Shown here one piece after another: positions 19,901-28,082 of a DNA stretch of 64,000 nucleotides. Below the pieces are notes generated by a model that was given only the letters and a program-made list of their open reading frames with translations, was not told the DNA's origin and ran no database searches. Location: NCBI RefSeq assembly GCF_902168175.1, contig NZ_CABHOU010000076.1, positions 62,001-126,000 of the forward strand, read 5' to 3'. How positions within the stretch are numbered: the first letter of the stretch is position 1; each line of letters begins with the position of its first letter. Source of the DNA: an uncultured Chitinophaga sp. (lineage in GTDB: Bacteria > Bacteroidota > Bacteroidia > Chitinophagales > Chitinophagaceae). A program made the translations under genes and the position numbers.

Positions 19901-20428
19901 TTCTTAACGAAAGATGGTATCAAAACTTACGAATGGAATGCAGCGGACAAGGTAGCTACGGGAATCAGTCAGCCGAAATGGAACGGGAACTTCGGTACCA
20001 ACTTTATGTTGAAGGGTTTTGAGATGAACCTCATATTCAACTACCAGTTTGGCGGCCAGTTGTATAACCAAACACTGATCAATCGGGTAGAATCGGTAGA
20101 CCCGACTATGAACGTCGACAGGCGTGCGTATGAGCTTGGCTGGGCGGCTCCCGGCGATGTAAGTTCCTACACGCGTATCCGTCCCGGGGCGCCGGTAACT
20201 AAACTTACCTCCCGGTTTGTGCAGGATGATAATAATATGATCCTTACGTCAGCATCTTTCGGTTATAACTTCTACCGCAGCCAGTTCCTGAAGCGTATAG
20301 GGGTCCGGAGCCTGCAGTTAACGGCTATCACAAATGATCTGTTCCGCCTGAGTTCTATTGAAATAGAGCGTGGTACCGATAATCCTTTCGCCCGTACCTA
20401 TTCCCTTTCTATCAGGGCTGGTTTTTAA
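16919..20428 (+). CDS. SusC family transporter with STN signalling domain
   Basis: TonB-dependent transducer-type SusC of about 1169 residues. I choose the ATG at 16919 because the GTG at 16835 lies inside a hairpin. After a long signal region (hydrophobic 'RLITLLLTGALLQASASGLA') come an STN domain (about 45-120; 'TPLIKALSALEQQTGYYTFF'), a carboxypeptidase-regulatory-like domain (about 145-215, VTGRVTDLDGNPIPAAS), a TonB-box-like IETVVVTGLF, the plug (SITLLKDASATAIYGSRGAN) and the barrel to RAGF. The STN domain fits the adjacent FecR/sigma pair: substrate binding outside would be reported inwards. A SusD gene follows 11 bases later. Confidence 0.93.
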   Translation: MQKTPYRSGVFRACRVGMAPGNRIINQIFLVMRLITLLLTGALLQASASGLAQSITYSAKKTPLIKALSALEQQTGYYTFFKSRDIQRQVEARSISITAKDMPLKQFLDELLKDSPFTYDIDDNTIALKLKPAGPVTETVSAPAPAASVTGRVTDLDGNPIPAASIAVFGTSTGTMADGKGRFKLDNIAENARLVISAVGYAPLGLRLGADNTIASEPMEIRNGNGQPEATEGNGQSSFRLEDGGVHIKLARLVKSIETVVVTGLFQRSANNFTGASKTISGAEAKKISANNVFAAISALDPSFRIVPNNIAGGNINQLPEIQMRGQNSFPNLSGELSANPNAPLFILDGFEVTLQRIVDLDMNLINSITLLKDASATAIYGSRGANGVMVVTTVTPKAGRMQVTVNNDFRFTTPDLSVYNLLNASEKLDFEKRVGIYSSADPATQFRNEVMYNRRFAAMKSGVNTDWLQLPTQNGYSNRTSVYLQGGDQSVRYGLQMSADLQKGVMKGQDRNNYSGQFDLNYLLQKFQFKNSLRVFQNKSNESPWGSFSEYVSMNPYWTPYDENGRIKQLLEDVWIINESSRYHITEPNPMYDVSLHSVNRSQYFGLSNNFQMRYTVLPALYFETNFTLNKQNASADQFYAAQDSRFINIADVAQRGSYTVRNENTFGYESLTTANLNILSGKHQFFSNLGFNFSSNSNNYYRVVTQGFPFDRLDNLLFAAQYEANGRPSGDESTVRRVGLVYSGSYSYDNRFLADVSARRDGSSQYGTDKRWGNFWSAGIGWNIHNESFFHRSSLVNRLKLRASYGSTGSLNIPAYSAQSRYNFGVGTSYYSELGAALISLGNEFLSWQNVYKGNVGIDAVLMKERLDLRFDLYRENTKNALTQLTLAPSTGFSSFSENLGEIQNGGFEFSARFKVLENRQKGLLWSLNVNGFTNKNILKKLSNKLKASNDKLDGENTDQVTPNILLKEGEAINTIYAVRSLGVDPATGSEVFLTKDGIKTYEWNAADKVATGISQPKWNGNFGTNFMLKGFEMNLIFNYQFGGQLYNQTLINRVESVDPTMNVDRRAYELGWAAPGDVSSYTRIRPGAPVTKLTSRFVQDDNNMILTSASFGYNFYRSQFLKRIGVRSLQLTAITNDLFRLSSIEIERGTDNPFARTYSLSIRAGF

Positions 20429-20439
20429 AATTGATTATT

Positions 20440-21858
20440 ATGAAGAAACTCATCATACCTATCGCTTTTTTCGCAGCTCTTGCCTTTGCAGGTTGCAAAA
20501 AATACCTGGACGTAACACCTAAATCAAGCCTCTCTGAAGAACAGTTGTTCGAGTCGGAAATAGGCTTCCAGCAGGCGCTTACGGGTGTTTATTCCCAACT
20601 CTCTCAACGGGGCCTTTATGGCGATAACCTCAGCATGGGGTTTGTGTCGGGCCTCGCGCAAAACTACGCTGTGTCTGCGGTAGGCGCTCCGCTGGTGCGT
20701 ACCAGGGCGTTGGATTATGCCTCGGCGGAAGTAACAGGGCATCTTGGTAATACCTGGACTACCGCCTACGCTGCCATCGCAGGCGTTAATAAAGTAATTG
20801 AGAATACGACAGAAAAACGTGCGGTGTTATCGGACCAGGCGTATGCACAGATACGTGGTGAAGCCCTGGCCCTGAGAGCTTTGCTGCATTTCGACCTGTA
20901 CCGCCTGTTCGGACCTGAGTATTCGGCTGGCCTGAACAGTAAGGCGATACCTTATAAAACTAAAGCCGATCAGTATTCAAGGGTGCCATCTACATCGAAA
21001 GAAGTGGCCGATTCTGCGCTGGCCGATTTGCAGGCCGCTGCTTTGTTGTTAAAAACAGTGGATCCCATTTTCGCTGGCGCAACGAACCGTAATATCAAGA
21101 TGAATTATTACGCTGTAAAAGGCCTCGAAGCCCGCCTCCGCATCACTATTGGCGATAAAAGCGGTGCCGCCGCCGCGGCAAAAGAAGTGGTGGACGCTGG
21201 TAAGTTCCCCTTTGTAACGCCTACAGCGGCTGCTGCTACTGCGGCCTCCCGCGACCGTATCTACAAAAGTGAATTGTTATTCGGCGCTCGTGTACGCACC
21301 GTGAAAGACTGGTCAGAAGGGGAGTACTTCCGCTTCTACGGTAATACCAACATGCGGTTGACCAGAACAACGGCCAATTTTGCTACGCTGTTCGAAACAG
21401 CTGCCGGTGGTGGTTCGGACTTCCGTTTTGCGTATCGTATAGAGCAGGACGGTAACAATCCTTTTCCTTCTAAGTTCTGGCAAACTTACACCGCCATTTC
21501 CGGTGCGTCGGATTCTGTCCGCCTCGACCAGTTGGTGCCGGTTATACGGCTTTCGGAAATGTACTATATACTGGCCGAAAGCGCGGCTACGCCTGCTGAA
21601 GGTGCGGCTTTCCTGAACATGGTACGTAAAAACCGTGGTATTGCCGAACTGCCGGTGGCTACCATTACGCAAACAACGCTTAACAACGAACTGACGAAGG
21701 AATACCAGAAGGAGTTCTATGGAGAGGGACAGTTATTCTTTTATTACAAGCGGAAGAAGGTGGTACGCATGCAGTTCATGACCGCCGACATTGCGCTTTC
21801 CAAGTACGTATTGCCGATACCGGCTGCGGAACTGGAGTATAATCCTACTTATAACTAA
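20440..21858 (+). CDS. SusD/RagB family lipoprotein
   Basis: Nutrient-binding lipoprotein of 472 residues from the ATG at 20440; a TTG nine bases earlier is in frame but less likely. The lipobox is FAGC with Cys19. SusD traits include 'EALALRALLHFDLYRLFGPEY' (first 20 residues of the helix shown in part) and, at the C-terminus, 'KEYQKEFYGEGQLFFYYKR'. It is the partner of the STN-type SusC just upstream and is followed 13 bases later by the DUF4843 gene, so the operon continues. Confidence 0.92.
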   Translation: MKKLIIPIAFFAALAFAGCKKYLDVTPKSSLSEEQLFESEIGFQQALTGVYSQLSQRGLYGDNLSMGFVSGLAQNYAVSAVGAPLVRTRALDYASAEVTGHLGNTWTTAYAAIAGVNKVIENTTEKRAVLSDQAYAQIRGEALALRALLHFDLYRLFGPEYSAGLNSKAIPYKTKADQYSRVPSTSKEVADSALADLQAAALLLKTVDPIFAGATNRNIKMNYYAVKGLEARLRITIGDKSGAAAAAKEVVDAGKFPFVTPTAAAATAASRDRIYKSELLFGARVRTVKDWSEGEYFRFYGNTNMRLTRTTANFATLFETAAGGGSDFRFAYRIEQDGNNPFPSKFWQTYTAISGASDSVRLDQLVPVIRLSEMYYILAESAATPAEGAAFLNMVRKNRGIAELPVATITQTTLNNELTKEYQKEFYGEGQLFFYYKRKKVVRMQFMTADIALSKYVLPIPAAELEYNPTYN

Positions 21859-21871
21859 AAACCTGCAGACC

Positions 21872-22576
21872 ATGAAGTACCTGGTATTTTTAAGCATTAT
21901 CACTCTCGCCATCGCCTGTAGGAAAGACAATGTAGAACCTTACTCCGGCGATAACGGCATTGCATTTTACCTGGATGAGTACGAGGTAGACTCGCTCACG
22001 TATTCATTCGCCTTTTCACTCACACAGCTACCTAAAGACACCGTGTTCTTAAAAATGAGGATCATGGGGCCTGCGGCGAAAAACGACCGTACGGTAAAAG
22101 TACACGCCGTGGCAGGCAGCACTGCCCGTGAAGGCAAAGACTATATCCTGCCTGAGTTTACCGTACCGGCAGGCGCTATCACTATAGACTACCCGGTAGT
22201 GCTGCTCAATTCTCCTGAAATGACTTCACAGTCGTTCCGTTTGGTGCTGGAAATGCAGCCTAATAAAGACTTTGTACAGGGCGCTACAGGACTGGAAGTG
22301 GGCAGTACCATGAGTATCAAACAATACAAACTGAACGTAAGTAACCAGTTCGTAGAACCGTCTTACTGGTCGGATGTATCGGGTGCTTTCGGCCTTTTTA
22401 GTGTAGCCAAACTTAAGTTCATGATGCAGGTGACCGGGCTTACTGACTTTTCTTACGAAGCGCTGGGTGTAGACGGGTATTACAACCTGCCTGTTACACT
22501 GGCCACAGCATTGGCTGAATATGAAGCTGCTAACGGGCCACTGATCGATGAAAATGGCAATCGTGTTACTTTCTAA
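21872..22576 (+). CDS. DUF4843 lipoprotein
   Basis: Lipoprotein of 234 residues starting at the ATG at 21872, which places a lipobox (LAIAC, Cys16) at the right distance. The body is beta-rich with 'GIAFYLDEYEVDSLTYSFAF' near the start and the family-like 'REGKDYILPEFTVPAGAITI' and 'QSFRLVLEMQPNKDFV'. DUF4843 lipoproteins are commonly encoded between SusD and a PKD-like lipoprotein in Bacteroidota, exactly as here. The function is not established; a surface accessory to uptake is inference from location. Confidence 0.75.
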   Translation: MKYLVFLSIITLAIACRKDNVEPYSGDNGIAFYLDEYEVDSLTYSFAFSLTQLPKDTVFLKMRIMGPAAKNDRTVKVHAVAGSTAREGKDYILPEFTVPAGAITIDYPVVLLNSPEMTSQSFRLVLEMQPNKDFVQGATGLEVGSTMSIKQYKLNVSNQFVEPSYWSDVSGAFGLFSVAKLKFMMQVTGLTDFSYEALGVDGYYNLPVTLATALAEYEAANGPLIDENGNRVTF

Positions 22577-22593
22577 CTTTAAACAAGCTGACT

Positions 22594-24009
22594 ATGCGCA
22601 ATATATTTTATATCGCTATTGCTTCTGCCCTGGTTTTCGTGCTGGCGCCCGCGTGCCAGAAGGAGCAGGACTTTACTTTTAAGGAGATCAACAAAATATC
22701 GGTAGTAACAGAAGATTCGTCTTTTACGCTCACGCAGCTGGATACGCTGAAGATCGTTACCGATATCCGCCAAACCAAACCCGGCGCCACACTGAGTTAC
22801 AAATGGACGGTGTACCCACGTGCTTACCTGGCGGGAACAGCTGTTGAACTCTCGAAGGAAAAGGACCTTAAAACGGTGATCAACCTTTCGCCAGGCACCT
22901 ACTTTGTGCAGCTCGATGTTACTGATAGCGGCACTGGTGTTGTATCACAGATACAATACGGCCTTACCGTCAACGGCGCTTTTTACGAAGGCTGGATGGT
23001 AGCCAACAACAAAGATGGTAACGCCCGCCTTTCCTTTATCCGTGCAGATGATACACTGATACTGAACGCTCCCGGCACCACCAATAAAAAAGAGTATCCT
23101 GGTAAATCGCTGGGAATAGGCGCCGGTATTGCTTCTAACATCTCCCTGATCTACTTCTTCACCGACCAGGGCGCATTCCGTTTTACGGCTAATGATATGT
23201 TTGAAAACGGCACGAATACGGCCATCTTCCCCAATGGTAAACAGTTCTCCGCGCAGGTGGGATATGGGCTGAACAAACTGGTGGCCGATCAGTATATCGT
23301 AGATAAGGATGGTTTGTATGCAGGTTTTGGCCCGGTGTTTTACCCGCAGGAGGTAACGAAACCTTTCTCACCCCGGCTGGCAGGCGATTACACTTTATAT
23401 CCTTACCCCATGTCCGGCACTTATTACACCACTTTCTTTTACGATAACAAGTATAAACGCTTTATGCAGCTTGGTTACCTGGAAAGGGACTTATTGACAG
23501 CGCCTGCAGCCACCGGTGCCGCGTTTGATATGTCGAATACCGGTAAAACGCTGATTGCTGCTGATATGGGGGCAAGTACTTTCAGTACCGCGGACTTCTA
23601 CCTGGTAATGGCCGACGCTACTACCCGCTACCTGTATTCACTGGCTGCAGGCGTGCCCGCCATGAACCAGGTGATCGGCAATAGTCCGGATATAGCTACG
23701 GCTACCGCATTTGCAACTTCCAGTGCATTTAAACACCTGTATTACGCCTCCGGCAATAAGGTTTATCTCTACGATATGCTCGCCAATAATGCGCGGCTGT
23801 TATACACCTTCCCGGACGGTTACCAGGTGAAAGACCTTGAGATGTTACGCTCCACCAGCAAACGCCTGGTAGCAGGTGTTAACAACGGTGCGGCAGGAGA
23901 GGTGTACTACTTTGATATTGGTACGACGGGCGACTTTGTCAATAATACCTACGTGAAAAAGTTCACCGGCTTCGGCGACATCGTTCAACTTGTTTACCGC
24001 AATAAATAA
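22594..24009 (+). CDS. PKD-like family lipoprotein
   Basis: Lipoprotein of 471 residues. The signal ends in a lipobox APAC (Cys21). Residues about 35-125 form a PKD-like Ig fold ('TKPGATLSYKWTVYPRAYLA', 'LSPGTYFVQLDVTDSGTGV'). The rest, from 'GAFYEGWMVANNKDGNARLS' on, looks like a beta-propeller-type domain with repeated 'YLYSLAAGVP', 'LYYASGNKVYLYD' strands. The same pairing with DUF4843 and thioredoxins is known in other Bacteroidota Sus-like loci. Likely surface exposed; role unknown. Confidence 0.75.
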   Translation: MRNIFYIAIASALVFVLAPACQKEQDFTFKEINKISVVTEDSSFTLTQLDTLKIVTDIRQTKPGATLSYKWTVYPRAYLAGTAVELSKEKDLKTVINLSPGTYFVQLDVTDSGTGVVSQIQYGLTVNGAFYEGWMVANNKDGNARLSFIRADDTLILNAPGTTNKKEYPGKSLGIGAGIASNISLIYFFTDQGAFRFTANDMFENGTNTAIFPNGKQFSAQVGYGLNKLVADQYIVDKDGLYAGFGPVFYPQEVTKPFSPRLAGDYTLYPYPMSGTYYTTFFYDNKYKRFMQLGYLERDLLTAPAATGAAFDMSNTGKTLIAADMGASTFSTADFYLVMADATTRYLYSLAAGVPAMNQVIGNSPDIATATAFATSSAFKHLYYASGNKVYLYDMLANNARLLYTFPDGYQVKDLEMLRSTSKRLVAGVNNGAAGEVYYFDIGTTGDFVNNTYVKKFTGFGDIVQLVYRNK

Positions 24010-24029
24010 CTAATAGTAAATAGCTTAAC

Positions 24030-25094
24030 ATGACATTTAAACAAACATTACTGGCAGGCCTCCTCTTATACGCAGGAAGCCTGAATGCCCAAACCATGCA
24101 GGTTGCGGGCGATGTAAAAGGACTCAGCCGCGATGTACTCATCATGTCGGGCAAAGGCAAAATGGATACACTGAAGGTGACAGACGGCAAGTTCTCTGGA
24201 GTTATTGATGTAGCTGCAGAACCCGAAACGCGCCGCATCTTCATTGGCAAAATGGGTTTGCTGATATGGGTGGAGAAAGGTGCGATGAATATTACCGGTG
24301 ATACCACTGATTTTAAGAACATCGTTATATCCGGTACTAAAACAGAAGATGAAAGGCGTGTTTATCAGGCGGCCCTTAACAAATCGACGGATGCTTTCAG
24401 AAGTAAATACGAAGTGTTGGCAAAAGATACATCAGCAAGCGCGAAAGGCGAACTGAAAAAGGCATTAAGCGAATATTCGTCCATGAGAAAGAAGCACAGT
24501 AAGGAGTTCATAGCTGCCCATCCCGACAGCTATTACAGCCTCAGTCTGTTATCTGATATTAAGGAGGATGACTACGCAATGGTAATAGGCTTGTTTAATA
24601 AGCTGAGCGAGGATATTCAACAATCAGAGAACGGAAAAAAGTTCCGTGAATCAATGAATATTTCCAGGCGATCAGCGGTAGGGCAAACCGTATTAAACTT
24701 TACGAGAGATGACCTTAATGGTAAACCGGTGTCTATCGCTGCTTACCGCAGTAAGTATGTGCTGGTCGACTTCTGGGCCAGTTGGTGTAAGCCATGCCGT
24801 GCGGAAAATCCTAATGTACTGGCGGCTTACAACAAGTATAAAGACAACAACTTCACCGTACTCGGCGTAACCATTGACGATGATGTGGAGAAGTGGAAGC
24901 TGGCCGTAGAGGAAGATGGTATGCCCTGGACACAGGTGCGCGACCGTAACGAGCGTAAAAGCGAAATACTGGATTACTATGGCATCAACGCCATTCCCAG
25001 CACGCTGCTGATAGGCCCCGACGGAAAGATCATTGCCCGCAACCTGCGCGGCGAAGAGCTGCATAAGAAGCTGGCGGAGCTGATTAAAATTTAA
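24030..25094 (+). CDS. TlpA-type thioredoxin with N-terminal DUF4369-like domain
   Basis: Exported thiol-disulfide oxidoreductase of 354 residues with a signal peptide (about 1-20, SLNAQ). The N-terminal part (about 22-115) is DUF4369-like (VAGDVKGLSRDVLIMSGKGK, 'IDVAAEPETRRIFIG'). A helical linker follows to about 210. The C-terminal thioredoxin fold holds the active site WASWCKPC with Cys253 and Cys256 and the cis-proline strand 'INAIPSTLLIGPDG'. In the periplasm such proteins reduce or isomerise disulfides. Placement after the PKD-like gene suggests that the uptake locus handles a disulfide- or thiol-bearing substrate, but this is inference. Confidence 0.88.
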   Translation: MTFKQTLLAGLLLYAGSLNAQTMQVAGDVKGLSRDVLIMSGKGKMDTLKVTDGKFSGVIDVAAEPETRRIFIGKMGLLIWVEKGAMNITGDTTDFKNIVISGTKTEDERRVYQAALNKSTDAFRSKYEVLAKDTSASAKGELKKALSEYSSMRKKHSKEFIAAHPDSYYSLSLLSDIKEDDYAMVIGLFNKLSEDIQQSENGKKFRESMNISRRSAVGQTVLNFTRDDLNGKPVSIAAYRSKYVLVDFWASWCKPCRAENPNVLAAYNKYKDNNFTVLGVTIDDDVEKWKLAVEEDGMPWTQVRDRNERKSEILDYYGINAIPSTLLIGPDGKIIARNLRGEELHKKLAELIKI

Positions 25095-25112
25095 TCATAT
25101 CAACTTAGAAAA

Positions 25113-26324
25113 ATGAAAAAGGTAATGAAAGGATTAACGATGATGCTCCTGGTTACAGGCAGCGCCATCGCACAATCCGATACCAGTGTATCTGGCTTGT
25201 TTAATGCCGTAAAATCGGAGTCCGACCCGGTGCTGATGGAAAAACTGGTAGCACAGATGTCGCGCGTGACAGAAAGGGAAAAGCCGGCCAACGGTGTATT
25301 TCTGCTGGAGTACAGTAAAATGCACAATGTGGAGGCTTATGCCGCCGCCGGGAACATGGCAAAGGCCCTGGCGTTGCGGGATGCGATGGCAAATGGTAGC
25401 CAGAAGGATGCCGCCACGCTGGTGGTGGCCCGCGAACTGAGCGAAAAGAATAGGCTCAGCGACGCTGAAGCGCTCCTAAAACCTTACCTCGATAAAACCG
25501 TACCTGCGGCCACTTACACGTCCATGATGGAAACGGATTACACACCGTATTTCAGTTTACTGAACGGGGTGCTGCAGTACAAAAAGGGGAATTACGGGCA
25601 GGCTGTTACCTTGCTGGCAGGCAGCCGGGATGGTGAAACACGCGAGTATTACGTCCTGGCGCTGCAGGCCGCCGGTAAAAAAGAGGAAGCCTTAGCGGAA
25701 GCCGATAAACTTTTACTGGCGCCCGGCGAACGCAGTGAACAATTCCTCGCGGGAGCCAAAAAGCTGTACGGCAGCGAAAAAAAGTTGCAACTGGCGCTTG
25801 ATGCCGCCGCGACTATCAAAGAGAAAAAGGTGGTGGAGAAAATGGCTAAAATGAAAACGGAGCAGCCCGCACCTGATTTCACACTCACCAGCGCAAATGG
25901 CAAAACGGTATCGCTGGCGAGCCTGAAAGGTAAAACGGTGATCCTCGACTTCTGGGCTACCTGGTGTATACCCTGCGTAGGCTCATTCCCGGGTATGCAA
26001 CGGGCGGTCGACTACTACGCTAAAGATACCAACGTAGTGTTTATGTTCATTCATACCTCCGAGAGGTCGCCTTCGGCTACCGACGATGCCAAACGCCTGC
26101 TGGCCAACAGGAAGTACCGGTTCGACCTTTATATGGACCTTAAAGACGCCACCACAGGTAAGAACACGGTAGCCAGTACTTTCGCGGTACGCGCCCTGCC
26201 CACCAAGTTTGTCATCGATAAAAACGGCATTATCCGTTTTATTAATACCGGGTTTGTAGCCGAAGATGAGGCTATCCCGGAAATTAAAGCCATGGTAGAC
26301 ATGGCCAACGGCAAGTCCATCTGA
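25113..26324 (+). CDS. TlpA-type thioredoxin with helical N-terminal domain
   Basis: Second exported thioredoxin of the locus, 403 residues. The signal peptide is about 1-20 (GSAIAQ). Residues 25-240 are helical with TPR-like character ('LLNGVLQYKKGNYGQAVTLL', 'EYYVLALQAAGKKEEALAEA'). The thioredoxin fold from about 250 has active site WATWCIPC with Cys285 and Cys288 and the cis-proline 'VRALPTKFVIDKNG'. It is 18 bases after the first thioredoxin gene and is followed by a strong terminator, so it closes the sigma-FecR-SusCD operon. Confidence 0.88.
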   Translation: MKKVMKGLTMMLLVTGSAIAQSDTSVSGLFNAVKSESDPVLMEKLVAQMSRVTEREKPANGVFLLEYSKMHNVEAYAAAGNMAKALALRDAMANGSQKDAATLVVARELSEKNRLSDAEALLKPYLDKTVPAATYTSMMETDYTPYFSLLNGVLQYKKGNYGQAVTLLAGSRDGETREYYVLALQAAGKKEEALAEADKLLLAPGERSEQFLAGAKKLYGSEKKLQLALDAAATIKEKKVVEKMAKMKTEQPAPDFTLTSANGKTVSLASLKGKTVILDFWATWCIPCVGSFPGMQRAVDYYAKDTNVVFMFIHTSERSPSATDDAKRLLANRKYRFDLYMDLKDATTGKNTVASTFAVRALPTKFVIDKNGIIRFINTGFVAEDEAIPEIKAMVDMANGKSI

Positions 26325-26346
26325 TCAAAATAGTCGCTTAGCCCCA

Positions 26347-26384
26347 GGCCCGCTTCCGGTAAATCCGGGGCGGGCCTTGTTTTT
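26347..26384 (+). terminator. Strong terminator closing the Sus/thioredoxin operon
   Basis: GGCCCGC at 26347-26353 pairs with GCGGGCC at 26370-26376, followed by TTGTTTTT. It lies 22 bases after the second thioredoxin gene. Confidence 0.85.
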
Positions 26385-26480
26385 ACGTACGCTCATCCTT
26401 TTTATGTTGCATTCCTCCCATAAACCTGCTATTTTTCAGCAACCGATTGTAAACGATCATTTAAAAATAGATTCGCTCTC

Positions 26481-27320
26481 ATGAAAAAACTGATATTGGG
26501 CCTGGCATTGTTTGGTGCCATTGCTACTACAGCCACGTTAAAAGCACAGGATAAGGCATCCACTAAACTCGGCTGGAAACTCGGCGCACAGTCTTACACT
26601 TTTAACCGTTTTACCCTCACGGAAGCCCTGAAAAAGCTGGACTCCTGCGGACTTAGCTACGTAGAATGTTATCCCGGCCAAACAATTGGCGGAGATATCG
26701 AGGGCAAAATGAACATTAATATGGACGAGGCCACTCAGCAAAAAGTACTGGCGCTGCTTAAAAGCCATAAGATCCAGCTGGTAGCCTTCGGCGTAGTAAG
26801 CGCGAAAGACGAAGCGGAATGGGAACAAACCTTCAAATTCGCCAAGGCAATGGGCATCGGCATTATTACCGCCGAACCCCGCAAACAGCACCTCGATGCT
26901 GTTTCTGCCCTCTGCGACAAATACCAGATCAAATTAGCGATCCACGATCACCCGAAACCAAGCCAATACTGGCATCCCGATACCGTGTTGGCTGCTATTA
27001 AAGGCCGTAGCCCGCTGATGGGCGCCTGCGCCGATGTTGGTCACTGGGTACGCTCGGGCCTCGATCCGGTGGAGTGCGTTCAGAAACTCAAAGGCCACAT
27101 CCACAGCCTTCACTTCAAAGATCTGAACGAAAAAGCACCTAAAGCGCACGACGTAGTTTGGGGTACTGGTGTAAGCAACCTGAAGGGAGTAATGCAAGAA
27201 CTGAAGAAACAGGGCTTTAAAGGCGTGTTTTCTGCGGAATACGAGTACCACTGGGAAAACAGCGTGCCTGAAGTAAAAGAAAGCGTTGCGAACTGGAGAA
27301 AGATGGTAAAGGAACTTTAG
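26481..27320 (+). CDS. Exported sugar phosphate isomerase/epimerase-like TIM-barrel protein
   Basis: Protein of 279 residues with a signal peptide (about 1-22, TLKAQ) and a xylose-isomerase-like TIM barrel. Visible elements are 'GAQSYTFNRFTLTEALKKLD', 'YVECYPGQ', 'IKLAIHDHPKPSQYWHP' with paired His, 'ACADVGHWVRSGLDPVE' with a metal-binding Asp/His, 'IHSLHFKDLNE' and 'GVFSAEYEYHWENS'. These fit the Glu/Asp/His metal site of the AP endonuclease-2/sugar epimerase family. It stands alone between two terminators. A sugar isomerase acting in the periplasm is likely, substrate unknown. Confidence 0.88.
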   Translation: MKKLILGLALFGAIATTATLKAQDKASTKLGWKLGAQSYTFNRFTLTEALKKLDSCGLSYVECYPGQTIGGDIEGKMNINMDEATQQKVLALLKSHKIQLVAFGVVSAKDEAEWEQTFKFAKAMGIGIITAEPRKQHLDAVSALCDKYQIKLAIHDHPKPSQYWHPDTVLAAIKGRSPLMGACADVGHWVRSGLDPVECVQKLKGHIHSLHFKDLNEKAPKAHDVVWGTGVSNLKGVMQELKKQGFKGVFSAEYEYHWENSVPEVKESVANWRKMVKEL

Positions 27321-27345
27321 TCATTATCTTTTAAGTTGATAGATG

Positions 27346-27373
27346 AGCCCTGGCGTAATGCCGGGGCTTTTTC
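27346..27373 (+). terminator. Terminator after the epimerase-like gene
   Basis: AGCCCTGGC (27346-27354) pairs with GCCGGGGCT (27360-27368) with one G-T wobble and is followed by a T-run. Confidence 0.8.
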
Positions 27374-27449
27374 GTTTAATAGCCGTCCGGTAATTTAATA
27401 CCAGTTGTAATGCATTCAGCATACTGTCGGCACGCACTCGGTGCGCTGT

Positions 27450-27548
27450 CAACATGCATTCAACATGAACTCAGACTAGGGTCAGATTAGAGTCAGATTA
27501 GGGAAAGATTAGGGAAACATTAGAATAATATTAGAATAGAATTAGAAT
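27450..27548. repeat. Nine-unit degenerate 11-bp tandem repeat
   Basis: Cut into consecutive 11-mers from 27450 the sequence reads caacatgcatt, caacatgaact, cagactagggt, cagattagagt, cagattaggga, aagattaggga, aacattagaat, aatattagaat, agaattagaat. Neighbouring units differ by a few bases, so it is an array that has drifted. The period continues weakly to about 27590 (gcacta repeated 11 bases apart). The unit is not a multiple of three and no reading frame runs through it, so it is not coding. One unit per DNA helical turn would place the TTAG steps on one face of the helix. Confidence 0.8.
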
Positions 27549-28024
27549 AAGCAAACATGAACATAACTTAAGTACAGCACTAGCAACGCACTAATCAAAC
27601 AGTGTTATAGGGAAATGCAGGCAGTTGAGAAGGAGTAATGGCGATGATCATGGGAATGTATGAGAAAGGGACTGATACTAAATTAGCAGGATTCGGCGGC
27701 CACCCTTTATTAAAGGGAGCTTCGGGCTAAATCGGGGGATACATGGACCAGGGAACTGAACGTTGCCCCAATATTGTTACTGCGGCTGAAGGGAGTGATC
27801 TTTAGATTTTTTGCGCGGTACAACAGGTTATTGCGTAGTGAGAGATCCTGCGGATGCTAAACTATTTAGTGACGCCCGCTAACGCGGGCACACCATATAG
27901 ATTAAGCGTACGTCGGTTAATATAATCCGCCGGGCAGTGGTGCTTGGTTTCTGCCCGATAATGTTCAAACAGTTGAAGGGAGTGACACAACGGCGGCTGA
28001 TAGTAATTCCTGAGCTGGTGCCCC
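27549..28024. other. Non-coding stretch with several stem-loops and a repeated 12-mer
   Basis: No supported gene. Visible are CCCTTTA/TAAAGGG (27703-27717), GCCCGC/GCGGGC with a 4-base loop (27874-27889), CGGGCAG/CTGCCCG (27931-27957), and two exact copies of TGAAGGGAGTGA (27787-27798 and 27974-27985). A structured RNA or a decayed mobile element are possible; I cannot decide. Confidence 0.35.
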
Positions 28025-28064
28025 AAAAAGCAAAAGCGAAGACCAGGAGGCCTTCGCTTTTGCT
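28025..28064 (-). terminator. Terminator of the DUF2723 gene
   Basis: A 13-bp perfect stem, AGCAAAAGCGAAG (28029-28041) with CTTCGCTTTTGCT (28052-28064), followed on the minus strand by TTTT. Confidence 0.88.
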
Positions 28065-28082
28065 GTAGACTATTTTGACGTA

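Noticed and set aside
27450..27548. Repeat protein encoded by the 11-bp array
   Set aside because: The unit is not a multiple of three and no open frame crosses the array.
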